This document shows positions 1 to 8,515 of a stretch of 34,072 bases of DNA, one piece after another. The notes below the pieces were generated by a model. It had not been told where the DNA came from, did no database searches, and saw only the letters and a list, made by a program, of their open reading frames with translations. How positions within the stretch are numbered: the stretch's first letter is position 1; every line of letters starts with the position of its first letter. The position numbers were made by a program, and so were the translations under genes. Origin of the DNA: Planctomycetota bacterium (lineage in GTDB: Bacteria; Planctomycetota; UBA8108; UBA1146; JAJFFE01). The stretch is from contig JAJFFE010000340.1 in NCBI GenBank assembly GCA_021776775.1, forward strand, positions 1-34,072, in the 5' to 3' direction.

Positions 1-2959
1 GTTCACTGCGCCGGAGGGCGTTGCCAATAGCGATGTCACTTTCTCGGTCACCGTCTCCGACGGAACCAACAGCTCCGTCGACACCGTCTCCGTCACGGTC
101 AACGCCGACAACGATGCGCCGACGGCCAGTGCCGGACCGAATCAGACGGTCGACGAGGGTGATACTGTCACGCTGGACGCCACCAGCTCCAGCGATGTCG
201 AGGGTGAGTCACTCACCTACACCTGGATCCAAACCAGCGGGACACCGGTCACGCTCGACGACGCCTCGGCCGCTTCGCCGACGTTCACTGCACCCGAGGG
301 CGTCGCCAACAGCGACGTCACGTTCCAGGTCACCGTCTCCGACGGTACGAACAGTTCGGTCGACACCGTCTCCGTTACCGTCAACGCCGACAACGATGCC
401 CCGACCGCCAGCGCCGGGCCGAACCAGACGGTCGACGAAGGTGATACCGTCACCTTGGACGCCACGAGTTCCAGCGACGTCGAGGGTGAGTCGCTGACCT
501 ACACCTGGGTGCAAACCAGTGGAACGCCGGTCACGCTCGACGATGCGTCCGCTGCTTCGCCAACGTTTGATGCACCCGAAGGCGTGGCCAACAGCGATGT
601 CACGTTCCAGGTCACCGTCTCCGACGGTACGAACAGTTCGGTCGACACCGTTTCCGTCACCGTCAACGCCGACAACGATGCCCCGACCGCCAGCGCCGGG
701 CCGAACCAGACGGTCGACGAAGGTGATACCGTCACCTTGGACGCCACGAGTTCCAGCGACGTCGAGGGCGAGTCCCTGACCTACACCTGGGTCCAGACCA
801 GCGGCACTCCTGTCACGCTCGATGACGCATCCGCCGGGTCACCGACCTTCACGGCCCCGGAAGGCGTGGCCAACAGCGACGTCACGTTCCAGGTCACCGT
901 CTCCGACGGTACGAACAGTTCGGTCGACACCGTCTCCGTTACCGTCAACGCGGACAACGATGCCCCCACGGCGAGCGCGGGTCCGAACCAAACCGTCGAC
1001 GAGGGTGACTCCGTCACGCTAGACGCCACGAGTTCCAGCGATGTCGAAGGTGAGTCGCTGACGTACACTTGGGTCCAGACGAGCGGAACCCCGATCACAC
1101 TCGATGACGCGTCCGCCGCTTCGCCAACGTTTGATGCACCCGAAGGCGTGGCCAACAGCGATGTCACTTTCCAGGTCACCGTCTCCGACGGTACGAACAG
1201 TTCGGTCGACACCGTTTCCGTCACCGTCAACGCCGACAACGATGCCCCCACGGCGAGCGCGGGTCCGAACCAAACCGTCGACGAGGGTGACACCGTCACG
1301 CTAGACGCCACGAGTTCCAGCGACGTCGAAGGTGAGTCCCTGACCTACACCTGGGTCCAGACCAGCGGCACTCCTGTCACACTGGACGACGCCTCCTCCG
1401 GATCGCCAACGTTTGATGCACCCGAAGGCGTCGCCAACAGCGACGTCACGTTCCAGGTCACCGTCTCCGACGGTACCAACAGTTCGGTCGACACCGTTTC
1501 CGTCACGGTCAACGCGGACAACGACGCACCCACGGCTAGCGCGGGACCGAACCAAACCGTGGACGAGGGTGACACCGTCACGCTAGACGCCACGAGTTCG
1601 AGCGATGTCGAAGGTGAGTCACTCACCTACACCTGGATCCAAACCAGCGGGACACCGGTGACGCTCGACGACGCCTCGGCCGCTTCGCCGACGTTCACCG
1701 CCCCGGAAGGCGTGGCCAATAGCGATGTCACCTTCTCGGTCACCGTCTCCGACGGAACCAACAGCTCCGTCGACACCGTCTCCGTCACGGTCAACGCCGA
1801 CAACGATGCGCCGACGGCGAGCGCGGGACCGAACCAGACGGTCGACGAAGGTGACACCGTCACGCTGGACGCCACCAGTTCGAGTGACGTCGAAGGTGAG
1901 TCGCTGACCTACACCTGGGTCCAGACCAGCGGCACGCCGGTCACACTCGATGACGCGTCCGCCGCTTCGCCGACGTTCACCGCCCCGGATGGTTTGACCA
2001 ATAGTGACATTCAGTTCCAGGTGACCGCCAATGACGGAACGACGTCGTCCACCGACACGGTTACTATCACCGTCAACGCTGACGATGACGCGCCTGCCGC
2101 TGACGCGGGCGGCAACACGAGCGGACGATCCGGCGAAGAGATCACGCTCGACGCTTCGTCATCGACGGACCCCGAAGGTCGAACGTTGACGTACACCTGG
2201 TCGCAAATCGATGGACCGAGTGTCGACCTGAGCGACGAAACGTCGTCGCAACCCAGCATGCGCTTACCGACGGTTTTCGACTCGACCCAGCTTCGCTTCC
2301 AGGTCGTGGTTTCCGACGGTGTCACGACGTCGCTCGATACCGTCACCATTGAGCTGGAACCGGATCCCAACGCAATCATCCCGGCGGCACCGGAAGGCGG
2401 AGGCCAGGACCGGCATGGAGGCAGTGATGACGATGATCGCGGTGGTGACGACGACGACCGCGGTACGATCAGCAGCTCCGACGACGATGATGAATACGTC
2501 CCGATCATCGAGGCTCCCCTCACCGACGATGCAGTTCCTACTCTCCGCCCGACGCCGTCCGATCAGCCGAGGGGGGAGCCGGCCGTCGAGCGTGGCCCCG
2601 GTAACAGTATCGAACCGCTGACCGCGGAGTCGTCATCCGCACAGTCGATCGAGGGACTTCTAGCACGGGCCGAAGGTATGGTCGGGTCGATCGATGACTT
2701 CGACGGAACGGCCGATCGTGCGGAGTTCCTGGGCGTTCTCGCGACGCAGGCAGAGCACAATCCAGCAGAGGCGGCGAAGATTGTCTCGTTCCTGGAATCT
2801 GCGGATCAACTCGACTGGGAAGCGGCGGCCGGGCGGCACTTTGAGTCGAGAGCTGACTCCGATGAAGAGTCCAAAGAGAGAGTCGAAAGCGACGACAAGG
2901 TTCAGCTCGCCTGGTTGTGGGGGCTGGCCCGAAGCGCCGCGCGCCAGAAGGACAAGTAG
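1..2959 (+). CDS. PKD-like repeat surface protein, 5' end missing
   Basis: The reading frame is already open at base 2 and ends at TAG 2957-2959, so about 985 residues are visible and the N-terminus lies outside the window. The visible part starts inside one repeat, then has seven near-identical 94-residue repeats (107-2080) and one diverged repeat (about 2081-2360). Each repeat carries VDEGDTVTLD, a SSSDVEGESLTYTW core, a TSGTPVTLDD strand and a QVTVSDGTNSSVDTVSVTV end, matching PKD/K319L-like Ig folds of extracellular proteins. After them comes an Asp-rich low-complexity stretch (bases about 2420-2500; runs such as SDDDDRGGDDDDRG) and a C-terminal region of about 150 residues, probably helical, with no recognised domain. 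No sortase, PEP-CTERM or membrane anchor is visible at the C-terminus. The likely role is adhesion or a cell-surface scaffold; this is inferred from the fold only. It converges with the beta-helix gene. Confidence 0.9.
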   Translation, partial: FTAPEGVANSDVTFSVTVSDGTNSSVDTVSVTVNADNDAPTASAGPNQTVDEGDTVTLDATSSSDVEGESLTYTWIQTSGTPVTLDDASAASPTFTAPEGVANSDVTFQVTVSDGTNSSVDTVSVTVNADNDAPTASAGPNQTVDEGDTVTLDATSSSDVEGESLTYTWVQTSGTPVTLDDASAASPTFDAPEGVANSDVTFQVTVSDGTNSSVDTVSVTVNADNDAPTASAGPNQTVDEGDTVTLDATSSSDVEGESLTYTWVQTSGTPVTLDDASAGSPTFTAPEGVANSDVTFQVTVSDGTNSSVDTVSVTVNADNDAPTASAGPNQTVDEGDSVTLDATSSSDVEGESLTYTWVQTSGTPITLDDASAASPTFDAPEGVANSDVTFQVTVSDGTNSSVDTVSVTVNADNDAPTASAGPNQTVDEGDTVTLDATSSSDVEGESLTYTWVQTSGTPVTLDDASSGSPTFDAPEGVANSDVTFQVTVSDGTNSSVDTVSVTVNADNDAPTASAGPNQTVDEGDTVTLDATSSSDVEGESLTYTWIQTSGTPVTLDDASAASPTFTAPEGVANSDVTFSVTVSDGTNSSVDTVSVTVNADNDAPTASAGPNQTVDEGDTVTLDATSSSDVEGESLTYTWVQTSGTPVTLDDASAASPTFTAPDGLTNSDIQFQVTANDGTTSSTDTVTITVNADDDAPAADAGGNTSGRSGEEITLDASSSTDPEGRTLTYTWSQIDGPSVDLSDETSSQPSMRLPTVFDSTQLRFQVVVSDGVTTSLDTVTIELEPDPNAIIPAAPEGGGQDRHGGSDDDDRGGDDDDRGTISSSDDDDEYVPIIEAPLTDDAVPTLRPTPSDQPRGEPAVERGPGNSIEPLTAESSSAQSIEGLLARAEGMVGSIDDFDGTADRAEFLGVLATQAEHNPAEAAKIVSFLESADQLDWEAAAGRHFESRADSDEESKERVESDDKVQLAWLWGLARSAARQKDK
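107..2080 (+). repeat. seven tandem 282-bp coding repeats
   Basis: The GTCGAC (or GTGGAC) anchor for 'VDEGD' occurs at 149, 431, 713, 995, 1277, 1559 and 1841, exactly 282 bp apart each time, so units run 107-388, 389-670, 671-952, 953-1234, 1235-1516, 1517-1798 and 1799-2080. Units are highly similar at DNA level, including synonymous sites. Sub-blocks are shared between non-adjacent units. The WIQ-coding block of unit 1 recurs in unit 6, and an FSV-coding block in the partial unit before 107 also recurs in unit 6. This is a mosaic expected from recombination or gene conversion. Copy number could be misassembled from short reads. Confidence 0.95.
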
Positions 2960-2960
2960 T

Positions 2961-3106
2961 GGCCGAAAAGTGCTGTTGATGCGAGAGGTCGCGATTTCAA
3001 GGTCAGTGCGCCCGGCGATACGCAGTCGTATTGCTCATACTTCGAGTTTCGCCGGATGTGCTGACCGCCGGAAGCTCGAGGTCTCGCGCGACATGACTTT
3101 TCGGCC
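2961..3106. repeat. 146-bp nested inverted repeat between convergent genes
   Basis: The gap between two convergent stop codons is framed by a perfect 11-bp inverted repeat, GGCCGAAAAGT (2961-2971) and ACTTTTCGGCC (3096-3106). Inside, GTCGCG (2988-2993) can pair with CGCGAC (3087-3092). A long inner hairpin follows: GGTCAG (3001-3006) with CTGACC (3061-3066), continuing through G-U-rich pairs to CCGGCGA (3012-3018) with TCGCCGG (3049-3055). A TACG/CGTA mini-stem sits in the loop. It probably acts as a bidirectional transcription terminator or mRNA 3' stabiliser. A small mobile palindromic element is an alternative because the ends look like terminal inverted repeats. Confidence 0.6.
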
Positions 3107-3112
3107 GGGCCT

Positions 3113-5347
3113 CTAGTCGACGGGGATGAACTCGAACGTCAGCAGGGCGTATCCGTCGATCTCGAAGTGTTCCACGCGGAAGTGGACGTCGCGTGGTTTG
3201 TCGATGACCAACTCGCCTTCACGCACGGTGGGACCGTGCCACGTCCAATCTTCGAGCAACACAGTTTCGTCAGCGGTCACTCGGATTCCATCGTCGCTTC
3301 GGGTGACAACTCGGTAGCGGCCAGGCTGCAGAGGCAGCGTCGTGGTGGCGATGGTCCCGAACCGATCGGCGCCGAGCGTCGACGTTGCGACCGCGTCACC
3401 CAAGTCGAGGTCGCGCGGTCCGCCCATGGCGAAGGTCAGATCGAGCGAGGCGAGTTCAGCCGTGACGCCAGCCTTGGACTCCGCCCGCCAACCCTCGAGG
3501 TCTTCGCGGGGATCGACCGTCCATGGAAACAACGTCACGGACCACTCGGCAGAGACCACGACGCCGGCGTACTCCTGGTCGAGCCCGCCGCCGCTAATCT
3601 TCAGTCGATAGCGATGCGCCCCCGGCTTTCGCGCCCGAACTCGAACGACAGTGGGCTTCCCCGGCTCGGTGTTCAACGTGACTTCGCTACCACCGCTGAC
3701 AAGGGTGGCGACGGCACCGTCGGCGAACAGGTCGTAGCGCGTCTCCGCCCCGGCCGGCACCACGCGAACCAGCGGACTCTCGTGATCCCACGGCCCCCAC
3801 TCCGTCATGATGATACTGTGGCGCCCTTCGAGGTGAGGTCGCGCTCCCTTCGGCTTGGCGCGGCCCATCACTTCATAGGTTGGCTGCGTCCACCCAATGA
3901 GCGTGCCGGTGCGTACGTTGGGCTTGGAATCGTCGTCCACGGCGAACTCTGTTTCGACCCCAATCAGCTGGTTGTCGGCGAAGTCGGTCTCTTTGGCGTG
4001 ACGAAGCTGCAACGCAACCTTGTCACCTTCGAACCAATTGAACGATAGCCGGTTCTTCTCGCACGCTGTGCTATTGGCACGAGCCCAAGGCGTCTTGGAC
4101 AGCGCTTCGTCCGCGTCCCACCACAAGTGCACGCCACACGCGTTGCCGACGAACTTGTTGTCGTGGATCACATTGTTGACGCTGTGTTCGATGTTGACGC
4201 CGCCACGCTCCAAGCCGTAGCCGGCGTCTCCGTTGCGTTCGAACCGGTTCCCCGCGATGAACATGTCTTGCGAGTATCCACCCCAGATTCCGCAGATGGC
4301 GTTTCCGATCACCGTGTTTATGACGATCTGGTTGCCGAAACTGAAGGTCGATTCGATACCGTGGGCCGCCGCGTACGAGACATCGTTCTGAATGATGATG
4401 TTGTCGTTGTTGCCGACTCTGGTGTGATCGAACCCTTCGGGTGCTTTCGCTTCCCCCAACGCTTCGCGACCGGCGAACGCAAAGATGCCGTCGCCACCGT
4501 GAGTGATGGAGTTCTCGGCGATCGTATTCTTGTTGCACTGCTCGAACATGAGAATGCCGGCGGAGTCCTGACCCCGGTTGTAGACGCCGTGGCTGTACCC
4601 GCGAACGCAGAAGTCGAAGGCGTTTCGCGTGATCAGGTTCTCCGAGCTGCGCCAAAGCGCCAGCCCCCAACCGGACAGGAACGAACAGTCGCAGTTGTAG
4701 ACCTGCGACTTCGTCACGCGATCGAACAAGATTCCGTTCTGCCCGCGGCGGACCTCGAGGCGGCGAAGGGTGACACCCTTGGACTCTTCGATGGACACCG
4801 CAGCCCCGTAGCGCTCCATCCATTCGTTGTTGTCGTTGTAGTGCGGAGAGAGCCAATCGCTGGCATCCTCAGCCTTGGGCGTCGACTTCAATCGCTGGCG
4901 GAAGTTGTCCCGGAACTTGGCGCGATCGAGCAACAAGCCGTCGGCGTGAGTTGCGTAGAGTCCCACTTTGTAGCCGCGAACGTCGAGGTTACGCAGCACG
5001 ACCTTGGAGTGACCGGAGAGACGGATGCCGATTCCGGCGAGTTGATCAGGGTTCGTGTCGGGCGCGCCGCCGCGCAACACAGCGCCGCGAAAGTCCACGG
5101 TGATCCCATCGGCGACGATGTGGATCACGCCATCGCCATTCGTATCGGGGATCACCGCCCCCTCTTCGATCACGATCCGACACGACTTGTCGATCCGAGT
5201 GTCGTCACTGGTGACGACCACTTTCGGTAGCGGCTGCACAGCGCTCGGGGACACAGCGCTCGGCGACACAGCGCTCGGCGACACAGCGGGCGGGGCCACG
5301 ACGGACGCGACGGTAGAAACAACGAACGCTAGAACGAAGGCGAGCAT
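3113..5347 (-). CDS. secreted right-handed beta-helix repeat protein
   Basis: This 744-residue protein starts at ATG 5347-5345, preceded on its strand by AGGAGA. The frame is open further upstream, to 5461, but that would overlap the neighbouring gene and bury the signal peptide. The N-terminus MLAFVLAFVVSTVASVVA is a signal peptide, followed by a VSPSA pentapeptide linker. Residues of about 50-450 show the irregular N-rich repeats of parallel beta-helix (PbH1, NosD/pectate-lyase-like) proteins, for example GVTLRRLEVRRGQNGILFD, NLITRNAFDFC and NTIAENSITHGGDGIF. The C-terminal third looks like beta-sandwich domains. These folds usually bind or cleave polysaccharides, but no catalytic residues could be assigned. 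Transcription runs from the FkbM gene side, with a 55-bp gap to it. Confidence 0.85.
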   Translation of the reverse strand: MLAFVLAFVVSTVASVVAPPAVSPSAVSPSAVSPSAVQPLPKVVVTSDDTRIDKSCRIVIEEGAVIPDTNGDGVIHIVADGITVDFRGAVLRGGAPDTNPDQLAGIGIRLSGHSKVVLRNLDVRGYKVGLYATHADGLLLDRAKFRDNFRQRLKSTPKAEDASDWLSPHYNDNNEWMERYGAAVSIEESKGVTLRRLEVRRGQNGILFDRVTKSQVYNCDCSFLSGWGLALWRSSENLITRNAFDFCVRGYSHGVYNRGQDSAGILMFEQCNKNTIAENSITHGGDGIFAFAGREALGEAKAPEGFDHTRVGNNDNIIIQNDVSYAAAHGIESTFSFGNQIVINTVIGNAICGIWGGYSQDMFIAGNRFERNGDAGYGLERGGVNIEHSVNNVIHDNKFVGNACGVHLWWDADEALSKTPWARANSTACEKNRLSFNWFEGDKVALQLRHAKETDFADNQLIGVETEFAVDDDSKPNVRTGTLIGWTQPTYEVMGRAKPKGARPHLEGRHSIIMTEWGPWDHESPLVRVVPAGAETRYDLFADGAVATLVSGGSEVTLNTEPGKPTVVRVRARKPGAHRYRLKISGGGLDQEYAGVVVSAEWSVTLFPWTVDPREDLEGWRAESKAGVTAELASLDLTFAMGGPRDLDLGDAVATSTLGADRFGTIATTTLPLQPGRYRVVTRSDDGIRVTADETVLLEDWTWHGPTVREGELVIDKPRDVHFRVEHFEIDGYALLTFEFIPVD
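5238..5282 (-). repeat. 15-bp tandem repeat coding VSPSA linker
   Basis: Three 15-bp units (5238-5252, 5253-5267, 5268-5282; unit ACAGCGCTCGGCGAC on the plus strand, first unit with one change) lie head to tail, with a degenerate fourth at 5283-5297. On the coding strand they give V-S-P-S-A pentapeptides just after the signal peptide of the beta-helix protein. Being in-frame and near-identical, the tract can gain or lose units by slippage without a frameshift. Confidence 0.9.
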
Positions 5348-5402
5348 CGCGAGTTCTCCTGACACGGGGGGATAGGAATTCAAGAGGCAGCGATGCGACT
5401 TG

Positions 5403-6191
5403 TCAACGACGGCGCGCGAAGAACATGCCGTGGTTGGGCTTCCGGCGATGCGCGTCGACATCGACGTGAAACCCGAGACTCTCCAACCAAGCGACGAACC
5501 CCTCTATGCGGTTGCGAGGCGTGGCCGGCGAGACGTCGTGATACTCGCCGTGAATTCGCAGAATGCGATCGAGGGTCGCGGGACTCGCTTCGCCCAGGAT
5601 CTCGAACTCGGCGCCCTCCACATCGATCTTCATCAGGTCGCACGTCTCGATCGAGTGTTGCTCGAAGACGGTGTCGAGCGCCACCGCGTCGACGGTCACG
5701 CTCTCGTTCGTCACTAGCTCATTGCCCTCGGGGTGCGCGCTGTACACCCCGGTGAGCTTGTCGCTAGCGGGCAGGAAGATGTCGAGGGTGCCGTCGCTCC
5801 CGCTGACCGCGGCTTGGTTGCGAACAACGTTCGGGTAGCCTTCGGTGTTGGCGGTGAGCCGCTCGAAATTTTCCGGCATCGGTTCGTACACGATCACCCG
5901 TCCGACGTCCGGAGCCACCCGGGCCGAGAACATCCCGACGTTCCCGCCGAGATCGAGAACGCACCACTCCTTCGTCAAGCTGGATCCGAGCCGGTACTCG
6001 TCGCGCAAGAAAATGCGGTTGAACATGTGGAAGTCTGCACGACCACCGCGAAGGTACAGCGCCGGACGGCTCCGAAATCGCACCTGGAGTTCGCTATCGA
6101 GGGGCTGACCCTTGCGGAATCGCAGCACCTCGAGAGGATTCTCGGCGATTCGACGCAGAGCCAGGTAGTCGCGCACGTCAGCTAGTCGCAC
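5403..6191 (-). CDS. FkbM family SAM-dependent methyltransferase
   Basis: This 262-residue protein has the class I SAM-binding motif VLDLGGNVGMFS (about residues 78-89), an acidic end of strand 2 (VYEPMPENF), and the FkbM hallmark LMKIDVEGAEFEIL near residues 185-198, as in Methyltransf_21. Family members O-methylate sugars or polyketides and often sit in polysaccharide or glycan loci. The start is GTG at 6191-6189 with AAAGGA upstream. The gene is 55 bp upstream of the beta-helix gene on the same strand, so the two may be co-transcribed. The substrate cannot be told from sequence. Confidence 0.88.
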   Translation of the reverse strand: MRLADVRDYLALRRIAENPLEVLRFRKGQPLDSELQVRFRSRPALYLRGGRADFHMFNRIFLRDEYRLGSSLTKEWCVLDLGGNVGMFSARVAPDVGRVIVYEPMPENFERLTANTEGYPNVVRNQAAVSGSDGTLDIFLPASDKLTGVYSAHPEGNELVTNESVTVDAVALDTVFEQHSIETCDLMKIDVEGAEFEILGEASPATLDRILRIHGEYHDVSPATPRNRIEGFVAWLESLGFHVDVDAHRRKPNHGMFFARRR

Positions 6192-6290
6192 CCGTAGTCC
6201 TTTGCTTTCGACCGTATCGGCGGCCAGCCTACCGCGGACCCCGACGGGTCTCCATACCGGTTACGTCGCGACGGCCAGCCCGCGATTCGC

Positions 6291-6296
6291 TACAAT
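6291..6296 (+). promoter_or_regulatory. candidate -10 box TACAAT
   Basis: TACAAT, in the context GCTACAAT, lies 29 bp upstream of the ATG of the PEGA lipoprotein. It fits a sigma-70-like -10 element. No convincing -35 is seen at the usual spacing. Similar GCTA(G/A)-type boxes lie before the cupin (GGCTAGAAT) and E1 alpha (GGCTAAGAT, TAAGAT at 9096-9101). Confidence 0.35.
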
Positions 6297-6324
6297 CCCG
6301 CCGCTTCGCCGAACGAGGGACCCC

Positions 6325-6825
6325 ATGAACCGATCCGATCCATTCACGACTCACGACGTTGGTGCGGCTAAAGGCGGCTGGCGGACCATCGCCGTCCTGC
6401 TCGTCGGGCTGTCGCTCGGCGGGTGCGTTCAGCGACAACTCGTCGTCGAATCTGATCCAACCGGCGCCCACGTCTTCTTCGACGGCTTCCTCGTCGGTCA
6501 AACTCCGGCCACCATCGAGTTCCATCACTACGGAACGCACGAGGTGATCCTTCGTCACGACAAGATCGGCAAGGGCTCCACGGCGGAGACGTTCCAACCT
6601 CGCGTCGAGATGGTCCAGATCAGTCCTCCGTGGTACCAGTACTTCCCGATAGATCTGCTCGCGGAGTTCTGGCCAGGCGGCATTGTCGATGAACACCGCA
6701 TTCGAATCACGCTCGACCGGTCCGACTCGAGCCAGGACATCGACGCCTTCGAAGCCAAAGCTGTGGAGCTCGGCGTTTTTCCCGCCGAGCCACCTGAGGA
6801 CGAAGCGGAGTCGAAACAGCCGTGA
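6325..6825 (+). CDS. PEGA-domain lipoprotein
   Basis: The protein has 166 residues. The start is ATG 6325 with GAGGGA about 8 bp upstream; a longer frame from 6202 has no ribosome site and would hide the export signal. A hydrophobic stretch (TIAVLLVGLSLGGC) ends in a lipobox, LGGC, so the protein is probably lipid-anchored. Directly after it comes one PEGA-like beta domain (QRQLVVESDPTGAHVFFDGFLVGQTPATIEF), a surface module often found in cell-envelope proteins. The rest has no recognised domain. Its TGA overlaps the GTG start of murD (GTGA), indicating translational coupling to cell-wall synthesis. Family knowledge supports envelope location; any link to peptidoglycan is inferred from the overlap alone. 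Confidence 0.85.
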   Translation: MNRSDPFTTHDVGAAKGGWRTIAVLLVGLSLGGCVQRQLVVESDPTGAHVFFDGFLVGQTPATIEFHHYGTHEVILRHDKIGKGSTAETFQPRVEMVQISPPWYQYFPIDLLAEFWPGGIVDEHRIRITLDRSDSSQDIDAFEAKAVELGVFPAEPPEDEAESKQP

Positions 6826-8273
6826 TCTCGGATCTTCGACAACCGATCCCGCTCGAACTGCCGGCCGACTTCAGAGGATTGCGCGTCCTGATCTTCGGCT
6901 TGGGACGCTTCGGCGGCGGCCTGGGATCGGCCCGATTCTTCGCTGAGCGGGGTGCTCAGGTCACGATCACGGATCGAGCCACCGCCAAAGAGCTGTCGAG
7001 CACCCTCGACCAGCTGTCCGATCTCCCGATCCACGCCTACCAACTCGGACGCCACCACGAGTCCGACTTTGTCGAAGCCGACTGGATCGTCGTCAATCCC
7101 GCGGTCCCCCCGAAGAATCCGTATCTCCAGACTGGGATCAACGGCGGCGCTCAACTCGTCACCGAGATGGACCTTTTCCTGCGTTGGTGCGCCAGCGAAC
7201 ACGTCGCCGGGATCACCGGTACCAACGGCAAGAGTACGACGACGGAACTCACGTACCGGATGCTGCTAGCCAGCGGTCTGACCGCGCACATCGGCGGCAA
7301 CATCGGGCGTTCGCTACTGTGCGAGATCGATCGCATCGAGCCCGCTCACCGGGTGGTCGTGGAGCTGTCGTCGTTCCAACTCGACCGACTGCAACCCGAT
7401 ACGCGGCGTCCCCGGGCCGTCGCCATTACCCACTACGCGCCCAACCACCTCGACTGGCACGAAACCGAAGACGCGTACCTCGCGGCCAAAGAACGACTGC
7501 TCCCGCTCTGCTTTGACGCCGAGGGAGTGTCGACCATGGTGGCGTTACCCGCCGGTCAACCGCACTTCGATCGTTGGCGAGCGGTGTCGAAACCGCGCCG
7601 GGTCGTTCCCTTCGCGGGTGATCTCGTTCCGCCGGGCGGCTGTGGCTTCGACGGTCCGTGGCTCACGCGGACCGATTCCACGGGGCGCGTCGATTCGTTC
7701 GTCGACTTCACTGCGTCACCGTTAAAAGGCGTCGCCAGTCGAGCCAACGCCGCCTGCGCAGCGGCGCTGGCGTTCGAGTTGGGGGCTAGCGTCGAAGCGG
7801 TCAGCGACGCGGTGCTTCGCTATCGAGCACTGCCCCACCGCCAAGAGTTGGTGGCGCGCGGCGACTCGCTACAGTTCGTCAACGATTCGAAGGCGACCAC
7901 CGCCGACGCCACCGCGAGCGGTCTCGAAGCGTACGGCCCCAACGTGGTCTTGCTCGCCGGCGGATCGTCGAAGGGCACCAGCTTTCAGGCGCTCGCCGAA
8001 GCGATTCACCGGCATGCGCGGGGAGTGGCCCTCTACGGCTCGACCGCCGACGCGATCCGGGAAAGTCTCGAACGCTCCGGCTACGACGCAGATCGCATCG
8101 CGTGCTACGAAACGCTACCGGAAGCGTTCAACGCAGCCATCGGTCTGAGCCAACCGGGCGATACCGTCCTGCTGTCCCCCGCCTGCGCGTCATTTGACCA
8201 ATTCACAAACTACGAAGAACGCGGCGAGCTGTTCCGACGGCTGGTGCATGAGTGGTGCGCAACCCGCGCTTGA
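6822..8273 (+). CDS. murD: UDP-N-acetylmuramoyl-L-alanine--D-glutamate ligase
   Basis: This 483-residue Mur ligase adds D-glutamate to UDP-MurNAc-L-Ala in the cytoplasm. The N-terminal Rossmann-like domain (LIFGLGRFGGGLG, about 24-36) is followed by the ATP loop GITGTNGKSTTTE (130-142), IGGNIGRSLL, ELSSFQLD, and NHLDWH in the central domain. The C-terminal domain has LPHRQELVARGDSLQFVNDSKATT, VVLLAGGSSKG and LLSPACASFDQFTNYEERGELF, which distinguishes MurD from MurC/E/F. The GTG start at 6822 overlaps the preceding lipoprotein stop. The gene is outside any dcw cell-wall cluster, since no mraY, ftsW or murG is nearby. THYAPNHLDWH replaces the more usual TPDHLDRH, so Arg is Trp there; otherwise the enzyme looks intact. 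Confidence 0.95.
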   Translation: MISDLRQPIPLELPADFRGLRVLIFGLGRFGGGLGSARFFAERGAQVTITDRATAKELSSTLDQLSDLPIHAYQLGRHHESDFVEADWIVVNPAVPPKNPYLQTGINGGAQLVTEMDLFLRWCASEHVAGITGTNGKSTTTELTYRMLLASGLTAHIGGNIGRSLLCEIDRIEPAHRVVVELSSFQLDRLQPDTRRPRAVAITHYAPNHLDWHETEDAYLAAKERLLPLCFDAEGVSTMVALPAGQPHFDRWRAVSKPRRVVPFAGDLVPPGGCGFDGPWLTRTDSTGRVDSFVDFTASPLKGVASRANAACAAALAFELGASVEAVSDAVLRYRALPHRQELVARGDSLQFVNDSKATTADATASGLEAYGPNVVLLAGGSSKGTSFQALAEAIHRHARGVALYGSTADAIRESLERSGYDADRIACYETLPEAFNAAIGLSQPGDTVLLSPACASFDQFTNYEERGELFRRLVHEWCATRA

Positions 8274-8360
8274 GGTCGAGAGGGCTCGCCGGCCACCACA
8301 AAGGCTTCCCCAGAATTGCGCACGGCTCAACCCCATGTTGCAGAGTTCGAGAACTAAGAA

Positions 8361-8515
8361 GACGGGCACATCGGGCGCGGCTCGTAGTTCAGTGGGTTGG
8401 GGATGGGACGGTCGATGGCTCGCCGCCGACTTTGAGGCACGGGAGTGGGGCTGGTCGCCGGGTAGCGGGTTGGCAAACAAGCACGGGTAAGCACGACGGA
8501 CGGGTACATCGGGCG
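8361..8515 (+). repeat. 17-bp direct repeat pair flanking 121 bp
   Basis: GACGGGCACATCGGGCG (8361-8377) recurs with one change (C to T) as GACGGGTACATCGGGCG at 8499-8515. The 121 bp between them are G-rich and non-coding. The arrangement could be the footprint of a small inserted element, with the repeat as target or end sequence, or a dispersed intergenic repeat. Confidence 0.6.

Noticed and set aside
781..1311. Repeated Ser/Val-rich minus-strand frames across the PKD repeats
   Set aside because: They repeat every 282 bp as the complement of the repeat units, so they are shadows of the repeat gene.
2081..2959. A possible separate gene for the C-terminal part of the PKD protein
   Set aside because: The frame is continuous with the repeats, with no stop, ribosome site or start codon suggesting an internal gene.
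4127..5230. Long open frame of 367 codons on the plus strand inside the beta-helix gene
   Set aside because: It lies antisense to a gene with signal peptide and beta-helix repeats. It has no ribosome site or motif and arises from the GC-rich codon bias of the real gene.
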